Source: Plectosphaerella cucumerina (Eukaryota > Ascomycota > Sordariomycetes > Glomerellales > Plectosphaerellaceae). From it: a stretch of 64,000 bases of DNA. The stretch's first letter is position 1. The number at the start of each line of letters is the position of its first letter. Shown in pieces: positions 32,774-44,450 of the stretch. The stretch is from positions 1,550,001-1,614,000 of the forward strand of contig JAGPXD010000006.1 in the NCBI GenBank assembly GCA_020746995.1, given 5' to 3'. Under the pieces are notes generated by a model. That model saw only the letters and a program-made list of their open reading frames with translations, had not been told where the DNA came from and did not search any database. The position numbers and the translations under genes were made by a program.

Positions 32774-34028
32774 CTTGAAGACTGCCGAGGACTGATCGTG
32801 GTGATGAAGGGGATGATGTCAGGGAGGTGGAAAGGAACGGTCGACTTTATAGTCTGCTTGAACAACAGTGGGTATGGATGAAGCCGTCTCCATCCCAGCA
32901 GTACCTGGTCAATTGACTTTCCTCGTATCTCGTCATTGTGGACTTTGAGTGCCGGTGAGGTAGGGATCATGACACGGGAGATAGTCCGCGGCACTTTTCG
33001 TTCATCTGCAGGTACCGAGTCAGGGGGCAGGGGACCCGGAAAGTCTGGAGATCTCGGCCGGGCAACTTCGGGGGATGTCCCCGAGCACTTCGGTCGACGC
33101 GAAGAGAAGAGAAGCAGACGCGAAATGAGAGTAGGGCTGCTCTAGGTAGTGATGACAAGTGCAGATAGCATGTACGATCTCGTCTTGTTCCAACACCATG
33201 CCGTTTCAATTGTCACCAGATCTCAAACCCATGGCTACAGAACCTCCCTCAACTCCAGGCCTCGGTCCCCGGAACCGCGAGCGCGAGATCAACCCGTTAC
33301 AACAGTCCGCAACTAGTACGGCAAGCGCCGGGGCAACCGACGCCGCATCCTAGCAAGAAAGGGTCCGGAATTGCCGGCGCGAATTGCACATCATGCCTTG
33401 TTATATTGCATCAGCAACCGCCAGACGCTCCCCCACGAAAAGCTCGCACAGGCCCCATGAGGCATGACGTCGTGTCTCCATCTCACAGAGCCCAGGACCG
33501 AGGCACCGAGGCACCGCGGTAACATCGCGCCCTACAGGGCCCAGGGGACTGAGTCGCGCTATGGAGGACCCCGCTGGGAGAAGCCGACAAGCTTTTTTCA
33601 GGGCCGCCGCCATCCGGCGGGAAGCGGTTCGATGTTCTGGAAGCAGCCCTGTCGTCCCAACAAACCGGATGAGATGTGAAGCCAGCCGGTGGCGGGAAGG
33701 GGCCACGATCTACGAGGAGCCCCGATTTGCTACCTGTTCACGCGGGAATAGACTGCCGCGCTCTCCTCGCCGTTCGCCCTCTCGCCCGGCTTGCCTCGAC
33801 AGCTGCCCCGCGCCTAGGCCTCAACAGCCGCCTAAGAAAGAAGCTTGAGCTCCTACGCCCCGCCGCCTTTTCACGGATGGAGTTGCATCTCCGGGTTCGA
33901 GACCATCGGGGTGGGTCATCCCATGAAGGGAAGGAAGTACTTGATCGTTCAAGTCTTTACCTACCCTTCCCAACAGCCCGCGGAGGCGGAGAAGAATCCG
34001 CAGACGTTCACGGACTTCCCCCAGGGCC
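32774..34028. other. Intergenic stretch with possible gene remnants
   Basis: No intact gene. The last part (33845-34028) has a frame reading KYLIVQVFTYPSQQPAE that may belong to the broken hydrolase fragment downstream, in another frame. The rest is featureless apart from the epoxide hydrolase promoter. Confidence 0.35.
32845..32851 (-). promoter_or_regulatory. TATA box of the epoxide hydrolase gene
   Basis: TATAAAG on the minus strand, about 75 bases upstream of the ATG at 32773. Confidence 0.5.
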
Positions 34029-34379
34029 AACGACTGGGCGGTTCGGTATAACGGCGAGGGACCTCATCCACTGACTGCGCCCCTGCTGGTGATTCAAGGC
34101 TCCACTGACTTCCTCGTGCCGGCCGTTCTTAACGCAGGGGGGTTTGAGAATACCTGCGCGGCCTACCCCGAGAGTCGGGCCACTTGCATGGTGTATCCGA
34201 ACATGGGCCACTGTCAGGTTCTCTTTGCCGTCCGTTCGGATGTTGTCAAGTGGTTGGACGATAGTTTCCACGGGGCTTCCGTCGAGGAGCGCTGTACCAC
34301 TGAGGAAGTACAGCCTCTGACTGGACTGCACTCTCAGGGCGAGCATTTCTGGCAGGTCAACCTCATTCCCTTCAACTAG
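34029..34379 (+). pseudogene. C-terminal fragment of a secretory-lipase-like alpha/beta hydrolase
   Basis: A frame of 116 codons without its own convincing start reads NDWAVRYNGEGP, then APLLVIQGSTDFLVP, and ends after MVYPNMGHCQVLF and a W-L-D-D helix. This is the pattern of the last third of fungal secretory lipases and related hydrolases: a strand with the catalytic Asp (GSTD) and the loop with the catalytic His (MGHC). No GxSxG nucleophile elbow is found upstream in any frame. The sequence just upstream changes frame. It is most likely the 3' relic of a lost gene. Less likely, it is a final exon of a gene whose other exons I could not join. Confidence 0.55.
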
Positions 34380-34470
34380 AGAGTCACCACTTCCTTCGGG
34401 GGAGTCTTGAGTGAAAGAATCTTGCTCTTCAACAGTTGACTTTGGCACAAGACGCATCTGATTAATACAC

Positions 34471-36538
34471 TTATGTTGAATCCTCTCCCCTAAAGCCTAC
34501 ACTCCCAGAACGACATGTCTGACACTCCTCGGGTATTACTGTCGAACCCGAATTGTGTGAGTAATCTGCGCCCTCGAGCTCCTTCTCATTGGAGGACCAG
34601 CCAGTGTCGTAAACCGTGGTTGAGGACCCTGTCGATGAGGTCTCGGCACCGCTGTCGTAAACAAACGTGACCTGGGAATCGACGGTGGGGATGATGTCAG
34701 GCTCGGCCGTCTCTGCGTTCCCATACTTCTCGGCATCGTCCGATGCCACTGACTCTTCCGTCATAACCTTGCCGCCCTGCACCTGTGCATTTGTCCGAGG
34801 ACCGGTGTAGTATTTCTTGCCGCCAGCAAACCAGTAAATGAAGGAGAAGATGAATGTCGCCACCAGTACCACGACAGCGTAGTTCATGTTGTTGACTGTG
34901 ACGGGCAGATGCGTTGGCAGCAGGAATATGACTGAGAGAAAGGCATTCCAAGCGATGGCAACAACGTTGATGGTGACGCTCGCCCGGCCCAAACTCCAAG
35001 GACCTTTGTCGAAACGCCCAGGAAATAGCAGCTTGCAGATAATGGGGATGCAGTAGCTCCAGTTGAGAGCGACGGCACAGACGTTGAAGATTGCGGTGAT
35101 GAGGACATGGGAGCCGAGACCGATGAGATTGACGCAGACGCAGAGAGAAGCGTACGCCCAGACGGCGGCCAGTGGCGTGCCGGTGCGGCTGTCGAGGCGA
35201 AGCCAAACGCGGGACAATGGGAGCATCTCGTCGCGGGCGAAGGCCCAGACGGTGCGGGAGCCGGCGTGGATGGAGGGAATGCAGGCAAAGTTCATGATGA
35301 CGAAGCCGGCAATGGAGAAGAGGGCGGCGGGACCGGGGCCCATGACGTTGTAGAAGACTTGGGAGACGGGCATGCCGGTCGGAGTTTGGAGGAGTTCTGC
35401 GGGGTTGCCCAGGGAGAAGGCGAGTACGAGATTGTAGAGGAAGCCGGCGATGTAAGTGAAGAGGGCGGCTGTGGTAATGGCCCAGGGGACGACAGTTGAG
35501 GGGTTCTTCGTTTCTTCAGCGATGCTAGACATGAGATCAGCACTTTGAAAGCATTTCGCACGTAGATCAGAAAAACTTACTGTCCGACGCCATCGCAGTT
35601 GGCAATGGTCCAGGCGACGCTGAGACACCCAAACCAGAAGCTAAAGGCTGGAGGCTCCCAGCCAGACTGAGGCTCGAGGTGGGTGAAGACGTATTCAGGG
35701 GTGTGTTTGTTCCTGTCCATGGCCAGGAGGGTGACGGCTGCGCCGAGAAGTACGGAGATGTGAATGAGGGCGTAGGTGCCAGATATCTTGTTGAGCCAGC
35801 GAGTGGACATGCTATTGATGCAGGCGTGGGTGAGGCAGAGGGCAGCCATGGTGGCGGTGATGTGCAGTTGGGTGGGGTGATACCGAAAGCCGGTGGTGAT
35901 GGAGATGGCAGAGAGCAGCATTTGGGCGGCAGCATACTCGGCCGAGGCAGTCCCGGCGATGGTGCCGATGAGATTGAGCCATCCTAGGGGTGTCAGACGA
36001 TGGGTGGAAAGGGGGGTTAAAGTGCCTACCAGCAATCCAGGCAACAACGGGGACATTTTTGGGAGGGCAGAGATACTTGAGGGTAAAGTACATACCGCCT
36101 GATAGGGAGTTAGTGATGCACTGATCTTGGGAAACCTGTACGTACCTGATGTAGGGTATGAAGATGAGATCTCGGCAATGGACAAGGCGAGGGCCAGGGC
36201 GCCGGCACCGCCAATTAGCCAGCACCAGACGACGGAGGCTGCGCCACCGGCGACGAGGGGGTAGTTAAAGGTGGCCATGATGGTGGCATACAGGCCGGAG
36301 ATGCTGAGGGCGAAGCTAAAGCATGCCCAGGAGGAGAACTCGCGTGTGAAGACCTGGGACAAGGGTTAGATGGTGCCAGGACAACCGTATCAAAAGAACA
36401 TACTGGGGTGCATCCTAGTTCTGCGAGACGCTTGTCTGCGTCGTCCATGTCGTCTGTGGAGTTGACGACTTTGGTAGTTTGACGGCAGGGTGGAGGGTCA
36501 GGCTCGGCTTCGCTGGCGGGCTGACTTCGTGCAAACAT
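34471..36538 (-). CDS. APC-superfamily permease (choline/GABA/amino-acid type)
   Basis: Five exons on the minus strand: 36538-36404, 36353-36146, 36098-36030, 35983-35581 and 35524-34471. The introns are 50, 47, 46 and 56 nt, and all phases agree, giving 622 residues. The soluble N-terminus ends with ELGCTPVFTREFSSW, the typical entry to helix 1. About 12 hydrophobic segments follow, with the conserved EISSSYPTSGG stretch and, after helix 6, an EETKNPSTVVP loop typical of the family. The ~100-residue acidic C-tail is rich in Ser and Thr. At the fourth intron two acceptors are possible; the one at 35525 gives GHIAEE and a normal intron length, while the other would leave 38 nt. It probably imports a small nitrogenous solute at the plasma membrane; the substrate cannot be assigned. 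Confidence 0.88.
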
Positions 36539-39500
36539 CTTGGTTGAATGAAAGCTGGCGAGGATGAGTTCCAGTGAAGATGGATTAGTGAGACCTTCTT
36601 GGCACAGAGGACGATAATAGATGAGATGCGCGGGATAGTTTTATGAAGAATCCAGCATGTTGATATATGCTGGCAACAATGCCACCAAAAGTGCTGATGA
36701 TGGAAGAGAATAGACCATGACATCAGTAAAGATCTCGATTTGGGGTTGGGAGGAGGTTGCCGGAGGTTTTGCACCTGAGATGGAGGAATTCTGGAGTCGA
36801 TGAAGACATCGTGGGTCGGGAGGGGGCCGGCCTCATGGCCGGTGTCGCCATCGTCGCGGCGTTGGTACTCAACACAGTATGGACCACACGGAGACATCCT
36901 GGCTGGCGCATCGATGCTCCTCCCACCATCACGGAAATGGGATGAAGGATGAGAGGCGTCTCTGATACGGGAAGGGAGGCGAGGAGCAAGGCCGGGAATG
37001 TCACGGGATGGGTCGTTGCCAGTTGGATTCGCTTCCCCAACATGGCTAGTGAAGTCGAGTCACAACCAAAGAGAAGAGGAAACAGTGCTACAGTAGGTGT
37101 GTATGTCCCACGGCATCGATCAATTTTCGCTGTCATCTTCTAAGCCTGACAGGAGGCGGAAGCGAGATAAGGTCGCGGTTTGGATGGCAGCAGTGATGTA
37201 CTCATTGAGAAGGCGAGGGGATTGGCGATGAGGTGAAGACCCCGCGTTGACAGGCACAGGTACGTGGTCGGTGAGGTGTGCTGCGCATGGACTAGGGCAG
37301 ATGAAATAAGTTTCGAATGGTGTCGCTACGCTGTGAGATGATCTGCATAATGTAGCTGGGTTTGGCAAGTTAGCTTGGACTTCCATGAGGATAGAAATTC
37401 TTGTGATGGCGAGTCTTGCCTGCTGGTGCAGTGGGAATGCGCCCGAGGCCAAATACAGCGCGATCCTGCTATGGCCCGCTGTGTCAGCACTGTCCCGCCT
37501 GCGGCGTGGCGCCCAGGTTCGCGACCGCCCGGGTTCTTGATCCTGGCAGGGACAGGACTCGGAAGGTTTGTTCCTTCCTCACCAGGCAACTTGAACCAAC
37601 CACCCACCGCCCCTCCCACCATCACAAAATCTTCACTTTTCGAACTTTGCCACAAATCGCAACAACAGTCGCCGATTTGACATGCGACAAACCCAATAAC
37701 TCAACGCAGAAGCCGCGATGCAGATGATCGGTCGCCATCGAGCTTGCGACCGACCCACGTGTTGACGTGCCTCGTTGGCAATTCCTCGTGTCAGCATGTT
37801 CGAGACCGCCTCCCCAGCCCCAGCAATGCGAGGCGGCGTGATGGGCCGTGTGAACTAATCAGGGAAGACATCCATCTCTTGCCGCGGGCGGCATGTGACC
37901 AGAGGCAAAGACGGTTGCTTGACATCCATTTCTCCAACGGCGGCTCCTTCGGCTGGAGCTTGCAACCGACTGGCGATGGCTTCACTTCACCAACGTCGAT
38001 CCGCCGACCGAACGGGTCTGGCTGCAATGCGATGGAAGCTGTCCCAAACAGCCCAGTCGATGACGAGTCGGCCAATTGAACTCGCATCAGTTTGACTCAC
38101 GAGAATCTCCGAGCCCAACATCTCCAACCCGAGTACCGCTACAGTGTCGACTGCTGACGGCACCGTCGTCTCATGTCGGCCGTCACCGCGCCGGGCTGGA
38201 GGCTTCTCACATCGACCTGAAATGTCCAAGCCCAGGCGCCGATCCTCAGACGGCGGACGCCGCTTTGGCGATCTTCCCCGCCGATGATGCCTCGCCAGCC
38301 GCCTCCCGCCTCAAGCTTTCCCGACACGAGCGACCGATTGGCCATCTTGCCACTTCCATCACCCGTTCCTGGACCATCGCGATGCGTCAGGAACAGAATC
38401 TCCGTGCTGGCTGGCCTCCACATGGGACGACACGTCGGTCAGCACCAGGAAGGCCAGCAAGTCAGCAAACCAGGCATCCATCATTGCCCCCGACCGGAGC
38501 GTGCCGAGCACTTTATTCAAAGCTCCGTTCAAGCATGTTTGCTCAAAGCCGTTTGGCCCGTCGCAGCGACCACCTTCAGTCAACACCCCGATTCGTCCCG
38601 CTCACGGGCAGCGCATGAAGACCATCTGCAAGGATGGGCCATTGGGGACGGGATGAACGAAACGACCGCCCGCAGTTTCGGACAATAGATGGCAGCCCTC
38701 TCACGTCGAAGCGAGGCAGCAACTCCAGCATTTGCTCCCTCGTCTGCCGCCCCCTGCTCGACTCCTGTCTCATGCTTCCCCAAGCGACGTGCCTGGTTTC
38801 GAACCGCCAGCCAAGATGCTGTCAGCCAAGCGCCGAACAGCCGCGAACCCGACGTCGCACATGGCGGCAGCTGCAGCCAGAGAAGAGCAGACACGGCTGG
38901 GCTGAAAAGCAGCCAATTGGAGCCGGCGGACGAACCCATGATCACCCGCCAGGAGCCGGCCCCAAGCCTAGGGGTGCGGCTCGTGCGGCCCCCGTTGTCG
39001 TCTCAAGTTCTCTCCGCCATCCCTTCACCAACCCTCCGATGCGACGAGAGCCGTTTCACACGACCTGGCCTCACCCTGCGCGGCCCAGCACCTCGGCCAA
39101 TTGCTACCACCATGATAGCCCTGCACGGCCTTCTTCGGTGCTGACCTGATGCCTAGGACGGCACGCGCAGCGCAACAATGCACCGCAGCAGCTCAGCTCG
39201 ACAGCTCCATCGAAGGCCGTCCCTTGAGGCCAGGCACTCCTCGGATCCCTGCGTCGCTCGAGCGATCAAGCGGGAGATTGGCCTGCTGATGCGCTCCCCC
39301 GCCCCAGAAGCTCGTGCCGTCTGCAGACGACCTGCCAAACAGAACACCTCAGGGGCCTAGGGGCAAGCGCTTGGTAGGAGCCATCGTGAAACGAAAGCCC
39401 CCTCTCCCTTGGGTTTTCCTCGCCTTTTGATTAGGGGGGTGCTCAAGGGGCGAGGTTCCTCGGGCCACGGCGAGTCTCATGCGACCCTAGGCCCGCGGTT

Positions 39501-39862
39501 CCTCCAGCCCAGTCAGTGCCAAGGGAACAATGCCAAGGGACCATGCAGAGCGGAGGTGGTCTTGCTGATGGCATGTCACCTCGGGGGATATACAAAGGCA
39601 ACGTCCGGCCCCCCTCCGCAAGGCTGATTCTCTCTCGACGGAGACTCCACGACGGCCTCACTCGTGAACAGTCCCGTCTTGTTACTTTCGTTCCTTTCCC
39701 TCTCCTTCGCTTCACTTCGCCTACAGCTGCTGTGCAGACATTTTACCTTCTTTTCTGACAGTCTCTTCCAGCTCGTCGCTCAGACGCAACATCGGCTTCC
39801 TATCCCAACCATTTTATCCCATCTTTTCATCTCTACTTCAACGACATCCACCACTTCCCAAC
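36539..39862. other. 3.3 kb without a supported gene
   Basis: Several frames stay open for 100-170 codons (for example 38076-38618 and 38634-39149), but none has a domain, codon pattern or splice logic. The right end is the promoter and leader of the lectin-repeat gene: ATATACAAA near 39588 and a pyrimidine-rich leader from about 39690 to 39855, as seen before highly expressed fungal genes. Confidence 0.4.
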
Positions 39863-42670
39863 ATGGTCGCCACAAGCTCTCTCCTCCTGGCCCTCACCGC
39901 CTCGCTGGCGACGGCCAAGGCCACCCAGCAACACCTCAGGGCCGTCGACGAACTCAACCAAGAAGCCACCGCCGAGGCCCACCAGCGCGATGACACCGCC
40001 ACCCGCGAGTTCTCCAACATTCCCATCATGACCTCCGATGGCCGCTGCCTCTTCGTCGACCCCCTCTCCGGCGATTTCCGCGCCAACCTTACTCCCGTTC
40101 AGGTCGCCGACTGCCGCGCCACCGACGGCCAGAACTGGGACGTCATCACATCCGGCAAGCATAACGACCAGGACGGCGCCATGCTCGTCGTCAGCACCCT
40201 CACACAGGCCTGCCTCAACTTTGACGCCCGCAACGGCAACGTCAACCTCTTCTCCTGCGGCGGACGCGCCGACGGCGGCGGCGACGTCTCCATCTCCCAG
40301 CTGTTCCAGCACACCGGCGGCTGGGGCCCACACGCCTTTGTCCCTCGCAACGTCGAGGGCCAGTGTCTTGCCGTGCAGGGCGATGCCGTCGTTGCCGCGC
40401 CTTGCGATGACGCCGACCTCGCCCAGGCTTTCACCTTTGGCGGCATGAAGATCATCAAGAGCCGCCACCACCGTGGAAAGGCTACTCGTGGTGGTGCCCA
40501 GGGGACCCGTGCCAGCCAGGGCGGCCTGCGTGGTGCCCTCGGGCGTCTGCTCGGCGGTAGCGCGGGTGCTGGTGGTGATGGCAACGGACGCAACGGGGGA
40601 GGAAACCGGAACGGCGGCGGCAATGGCAACGGCGGCGGCAACGGCAACAACGGAGGCAACCGAGGAGGCAATGGAAATGGCAATGGCAATGGAGGCAACA
40701 GGGGCGGCAATGGCAACGGAAACGGAGGTGGTGTCGTCGCTCCCCCTGGCGCTCCTGCTCCCATCTTCTCGACCATTGTGCCCGACGGCCAGGATGGTCA
40801 GTCTACTGCCACATCTGCCGCATCTGCTGTCCCTGAACCCACCAACGACAACGGCAACGGCAACAACAACAACGGAGGCGGAAATGGAGGCAACATTGTC
40901 GCCCCCCCTGGTGCTCCCGCCCCTATTTTCTCGACTGTTGTGCCTGACGGTCAGGAGAGCCAGCCCGCTGCCTCTTCTGCTGTCGCCCAGCCCACGAATG
41001 ACTACGGCAACAATGGCAACCAGGGCGGAAACCGGGGAGGCAACGGCAACGGAGGTGGCGCTGTCCCCGGCGCTCCCGCTCCCATCTTCTCAACTGTCGT
41101 CCCCGACGAGCAGCCTGCCGCCTCCTCCGGTGCCGCGCAGCCCTCGTGCAAGAACGGCGGCGGCAATGTTGTGTCACCTCCGGAGAATGACGCCCCTAGG
41201 CCGACGAGGTCCGCCGCCCCTCCGGCTGAGACATCGACTTCCATTGTCGCACCACCGGCTGAGACCGCCGCGCCTACTCCCGTGAACCCTCCCGGCGCTC
41301 CGGCGCCCATCTTCTCCACCATTGCCGGCGACGCCAAGATCAAGGCTCGTGGCGGCTATCGGGGTCTTCACCGTGAAGGAAACCACGGAGGCAACATGGG
41401 TGGTGGTCAAGCCGCTCCTGCTCCCGCTCCTGAGCCCGCTGCCCCGAGTGCCGAGGATGCGGCACCCGCGGAGACTGAGATCCCGGCGATTGGTGAGCCT
41501 GTCAGGACTCCTGTTGAGGCTCCCATTGAGGCTCCTATCGAGACGCCGGTCGAAGCTCCCATTGAAACTCCTGTTGAAGCCCCTGTCGAGGAGCCCGCCG
41601 ACGAGCCTGCCACTCCCCCTGCCAACCCTGGCGCTGAGGAGCCTGCTCCTGTCCTTTCGACCATCGCCGACGAGGAGACTGCCGCGCCTACCCCTTCCGA
41701 CCCTGCTGTAAACGAGCCTGTCCCGGCTCTGTCGACCGTTGTTGACGAGCCTGCCACAAGCGCCGTCGGCGATGACCTTGCTGCCACCAGTGCTGTTGCT
41801 CAGCCTACTGCGACTGCCACTGCTGGTGCCGGCGCTGGAATGGGTGCAGGCAATGGCAGGGGTGGACGTGGCGGACGTGGTCGCGGTGGCAGAGGCCGCG
41901 GCCGCAAGACTCGCACTGCATCCAACACCGCCATCGGCGGAGGAGCTGAAGTCCCCGCGGCCACACCCGCCCCAGAGATCTCTCCTGTTGATGGCGCTGC
42001 CTCGTCCTCAGCCATCGGCGAGACTGCCGCCGTGGACACCGCCTCGTCCGCCGCTCCCGCTGCCACATCCGTCGCTCCCATCGATGAGGGCAATGTTCCC
42101 GGCAACCCAACCAACGCTGTCCCCGTCTCTCGCGCCGGCGGCACCCTCAACCCCACCGCCGCAGCCGAGGCGCACCGCTTCGACACTGGCGCCACTCGCC
42201 CTGTCCAGTACATCTCCCTGCGCACCTCCTCCGGCCAATGCGCGACCGTCGACCCCACGGCCGGCGATTTCCGCCAGAACCTGATCCCCATCGCCCTCGC
42301 TCGCTGCGACGGCTCTCCCAACCAAAAGTTCGACTTCATCACTGCGGGGCGCAACAACGATGGTTCCATCGCGGGAGGCGTTCTCATCACGAGCGTCCTG
42401 ACCAATGGATGTGTCAGCACTGACGCGCGACGCGCCGCTGATGACAATGTCACTATCTTCTCGTGCGGTGGGCGCGCTGGCGGTGAGGGAGGCACGGACT
42501 CGGGGCAGATTGTCAAGATGGACTTTGAGGCGCAGCAGTTTGAGTGGCAGGTGGCCAACGGGAACGGGCAGAGGTGCGTGGTGCCGGGTAATGGGAAGTT
42601 GGTGCTGGGGGCCTGTGGAGGGGAGGAGGCGACCTTCACGGTCATTTCTGTTGGGCCTGATGCCAAGTAG
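39863..42670 (+). CDS. Secreted protein with two ricin-B-like lectin ends around a Gly/Pro/RGG repeat core
   Basis: Intronless, 935 residues. Signal peptide ~1-19. The N-terminal domain (~40-205) and C-terminal domain (~770-930) are copies of one another: both run AEAH..DT.ATR, then a strand with C-x-x-V-DP..GDFR.NL, a Q/K-W/F-D-ITSG/TAG..ND segment, and a (NV)xx-FSCGGRA motif. The fold looks like a ricin B-type beta-trefoil, inferred from Q-x-W-like and FSCGG strands. The core has Gly/Asn runs, four copies of PGAPAPIFST plus two worn copies (PAPVLST, PVPALST), PVEAPIE repeats, and an Arg/Gly stretch near residues 670-685. C-ending codons dominate, suggesting strong expression. Probably an extracellular matrix or wall protein that binds glycans at both ends. 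Confidence 0.8.
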   Translation: MVATSSLLLALTASLATAKATQQHLRAVDELNQEATAEAHQRDDTATREFSNIPIMTSDGRCLFVDPLSGDFRANLTPVQVADCRATDGQNWDVITSGKHNDQDGAMLVVSTLTQACLNFDARNGNVNLFSCGGRADGGGDVSISQLFQHTGGWGPHAFVPRNVEGQCLAVQGDAVVAAPCDDADLAQAFTFGGMKIIKSRHHRGKATRGGAQGTRASQGGLRGALGRLLGGSAGAGGDGNGRNGGGNRNGGGNGNGGGNGNNGGNRGGNGNGNGNGGNRGGNGNGNGGGVVAPPGAPAPIFSTIVPDGQDGQSTATSAASAVPEPTNDNGNGNNNNGGGNGGNIVAPPGAPAPIFSTVVPDGQESQPAASSAVAQPTNDYGNNGNQGGNRGGNGNGGGAVPGAPAPIFSTVVPDEQPAASSGAAQPSCKNGGGNVVSPPENDAPRPTRSAAPPAETSTSIVAPPAETAAPTPVNPPGAPAPIFSTIAGDAKIKARGGYRGLHREGNHGGNMGGGQAAPAPAPEPAAPSAEDAAPAETEIPAIGEPVRTPVEAPIEAPIETPVEAPIETPVEAPVEEPADEPATPPANPGAEEPAPVLSTIADEETAAPTPSDPAVNEPVPALSTVVDEPATSAVGDDLAATSAVAQPTATATAGAGAGMGAGNGRGGRGGRGRGGRGRGRKTRTASNTAIGGGAEVPAATPAPEISPVDGAASSSAIGETAAVDTASSAAPAATSVAPIDEGNVPGNPTNAVPVSRAGGTLNPTAAAEAHRFDTGATRPVQYISLRTSSGQCATVDPTAGDFRQNLIPIALARCDGSPNQKFDFITAGRNNDGSIAGGVLITSVLTNGCVSTDARRAADDNVTIFSCGGRAGGEGGTDSGQIVKMDFEAQQFEWQVANGNGQRCVVPGNGKLVLGACGGEEATFTVISVGPDAK

Positions 42671-44450
42671 GGGATTTGATGTGGTGGATGATGGCGTGTA
42701 TTATTCTCTGTAGACTTCTTATTTTCTCATACCGTTTGATGACCCTTTCGTTTGCCCTGCTGTCTTTCCCAGCCAAGATGCCGAGCTGATGCTTCGCCTT
42801 CTAGTCGCGCCCAGAGATCTGGGCTGTTCGAATCAACACGCGCCGAGGCCCGGCCCTTCACCGACACCCGTTGCTGATCCAGGCACAAGCGCCCAGGACA
42901 CGTGCCGGGTTCTCGGGTCGCGTGGATGTCAACAAGGCGAGGGCGAGACAAGCGTGGGATCTGGGACGGGTGACACGCTGCATCTCGTCAAGCTTTCCAG
43001 CTCGTGGGCTAGCGGTCTTGGCAAACGGGAAGTGATGCCGGCCGTGTGTGTGTGTGTAATGGACTAGCCTGGCCCCTCTCCTTTGGGGGGCTTCTCGCAA
43101 AGCAAGACATTGTGAGGTGTTTTTTGTGGTTGTTTTTCCTCAGCCGTGTGGCGGCCTCTCCGGGAGGGGGCGAAGTGCATCCAGAACGCTAGGGTCGATG
43201 AATGGGATTGTTTGATATTTGCCCTTGACACCAGGAGAGACCGTGCCCGCTCGGGGTCTCTTGCTGGACCTGGATGGACTCCGGACCGGATGTGATATCA
43301 TTGCAATCTGTCAACTGAATTTGGGTGCGTTTATCAGATGAGATGCCGATGTTGTCATCCGTTCAACACGTTTAACCACAGTAGCTTGTCCTAAATAACA
43401 CCGGACCAAAATTAAAGTCCCATGACTGCTGTCTGTCAACCTACTGTCCTCGCTCTGACCTCTCCCCCCCGGTGTGGCGCCAAGGCTGGGGGACTATCGA
43501 AGCAGCCCTCCATGCCGAGTCATGGAGCAGGACCCAGACTATTGGAACCAGCTTTGCCTCGGGAGGCCTGGCGCAGAACATCCCGATTGGACCGGGTCCG
43601 CGCCGTCGGTCACCTGGCAGCGACCCCTGTCAGGGACAAGCTTTGGGATCCCGGGGAAGATCTCAGGGGTAATGTGCCAGGCCGCTGGGCCGAGGGTCCT
43701 TTCTGAGGGAAAGGGGGGACGGTCTGGACCTGTCGTCTGTCTTGGAGGTGCAGCATGGCCCTGCTCCCCTTGCCGTGACTCTCAGCTTGCCCCTTGTTCT
43801 CGTGGACGCCATGAGGATGATTTGCGCAGCGGTGCCTGGTGCCTGGTACCTTGCATGAGTGGGTTCCCCTGCATTGATCAGCCTCCCTTGGGGGGTTGCT
43901 TTTCCTCAGACCAACGCGGCGCGGCTGGTGCATGGTTGCTTCTTCCCCTCGCTTCAAGTGTCTGACAACACACACAGACACACGGCCTGGCCGCATGGGG
44001 AAATTTCAAGCCGCGGGAATAGACTACGCGCTACATTGAGGCCAGACCACGGACAACACCCCTTTCTGGTAGCCGACAACCCCCGTGCGCGACGCCTCTC
44101 ACGATGGTTGCAAGCTGAGCTCTCGCGGGAGGACGACAAGGGGATGCACCCTGAGTACCCTGACGAGGACTAGCTTGCGGCTGGACTCATGCCGCCTGTC
44201 TTCAGCCCGAGGCAGGGCGGGAGAGGCGAGCAGACGGGAAGAGGTAACCCTTGCGTCGATGTTGTCAACTCTCGCAACATATAGCCAAGGCATCTGGCCG
44301 CACTCAACACCGGTTTTCCCTTCTCTCTCCTCACCCACAGTCTCACAGTCTCTCTTTTCCTGGTGTTCGACACCACTCCCATTCCTGGGACTTATTCCGC
44401 TCTCTTAATACCTCCCCTCTCTCCTAATACCCTAATCCCTGACCGTCACC
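42671..44450. other. 1.8 kb intergenic stretch
   Basis: No supported gene. A short GT microsatellite lies near 43043-43057. From about 44270 the region looks like a promoter: ATATAG near 44279 and a long CT-rich leader up to the ATG at 44451. Confidence 0.4.
43043..43057. repeat. GT microsatellite
   Basis: Seven GT units in noncoding DNA. Confidence 0.6.

Noticed and set aside
38076..39149. Overlapping 130-180-codon plus-strand frames in the 3.3-kb gap
   Set aside because: No domain, no consistent codon pattern, overlapping in several frames; chance openness of GC-rich DNA.
40473..41285. 270-codon frame within the lectin-repeat gene
   Set aside because: Caused by Gly/Asn repeat codons read out of frame; no start context and no domain.
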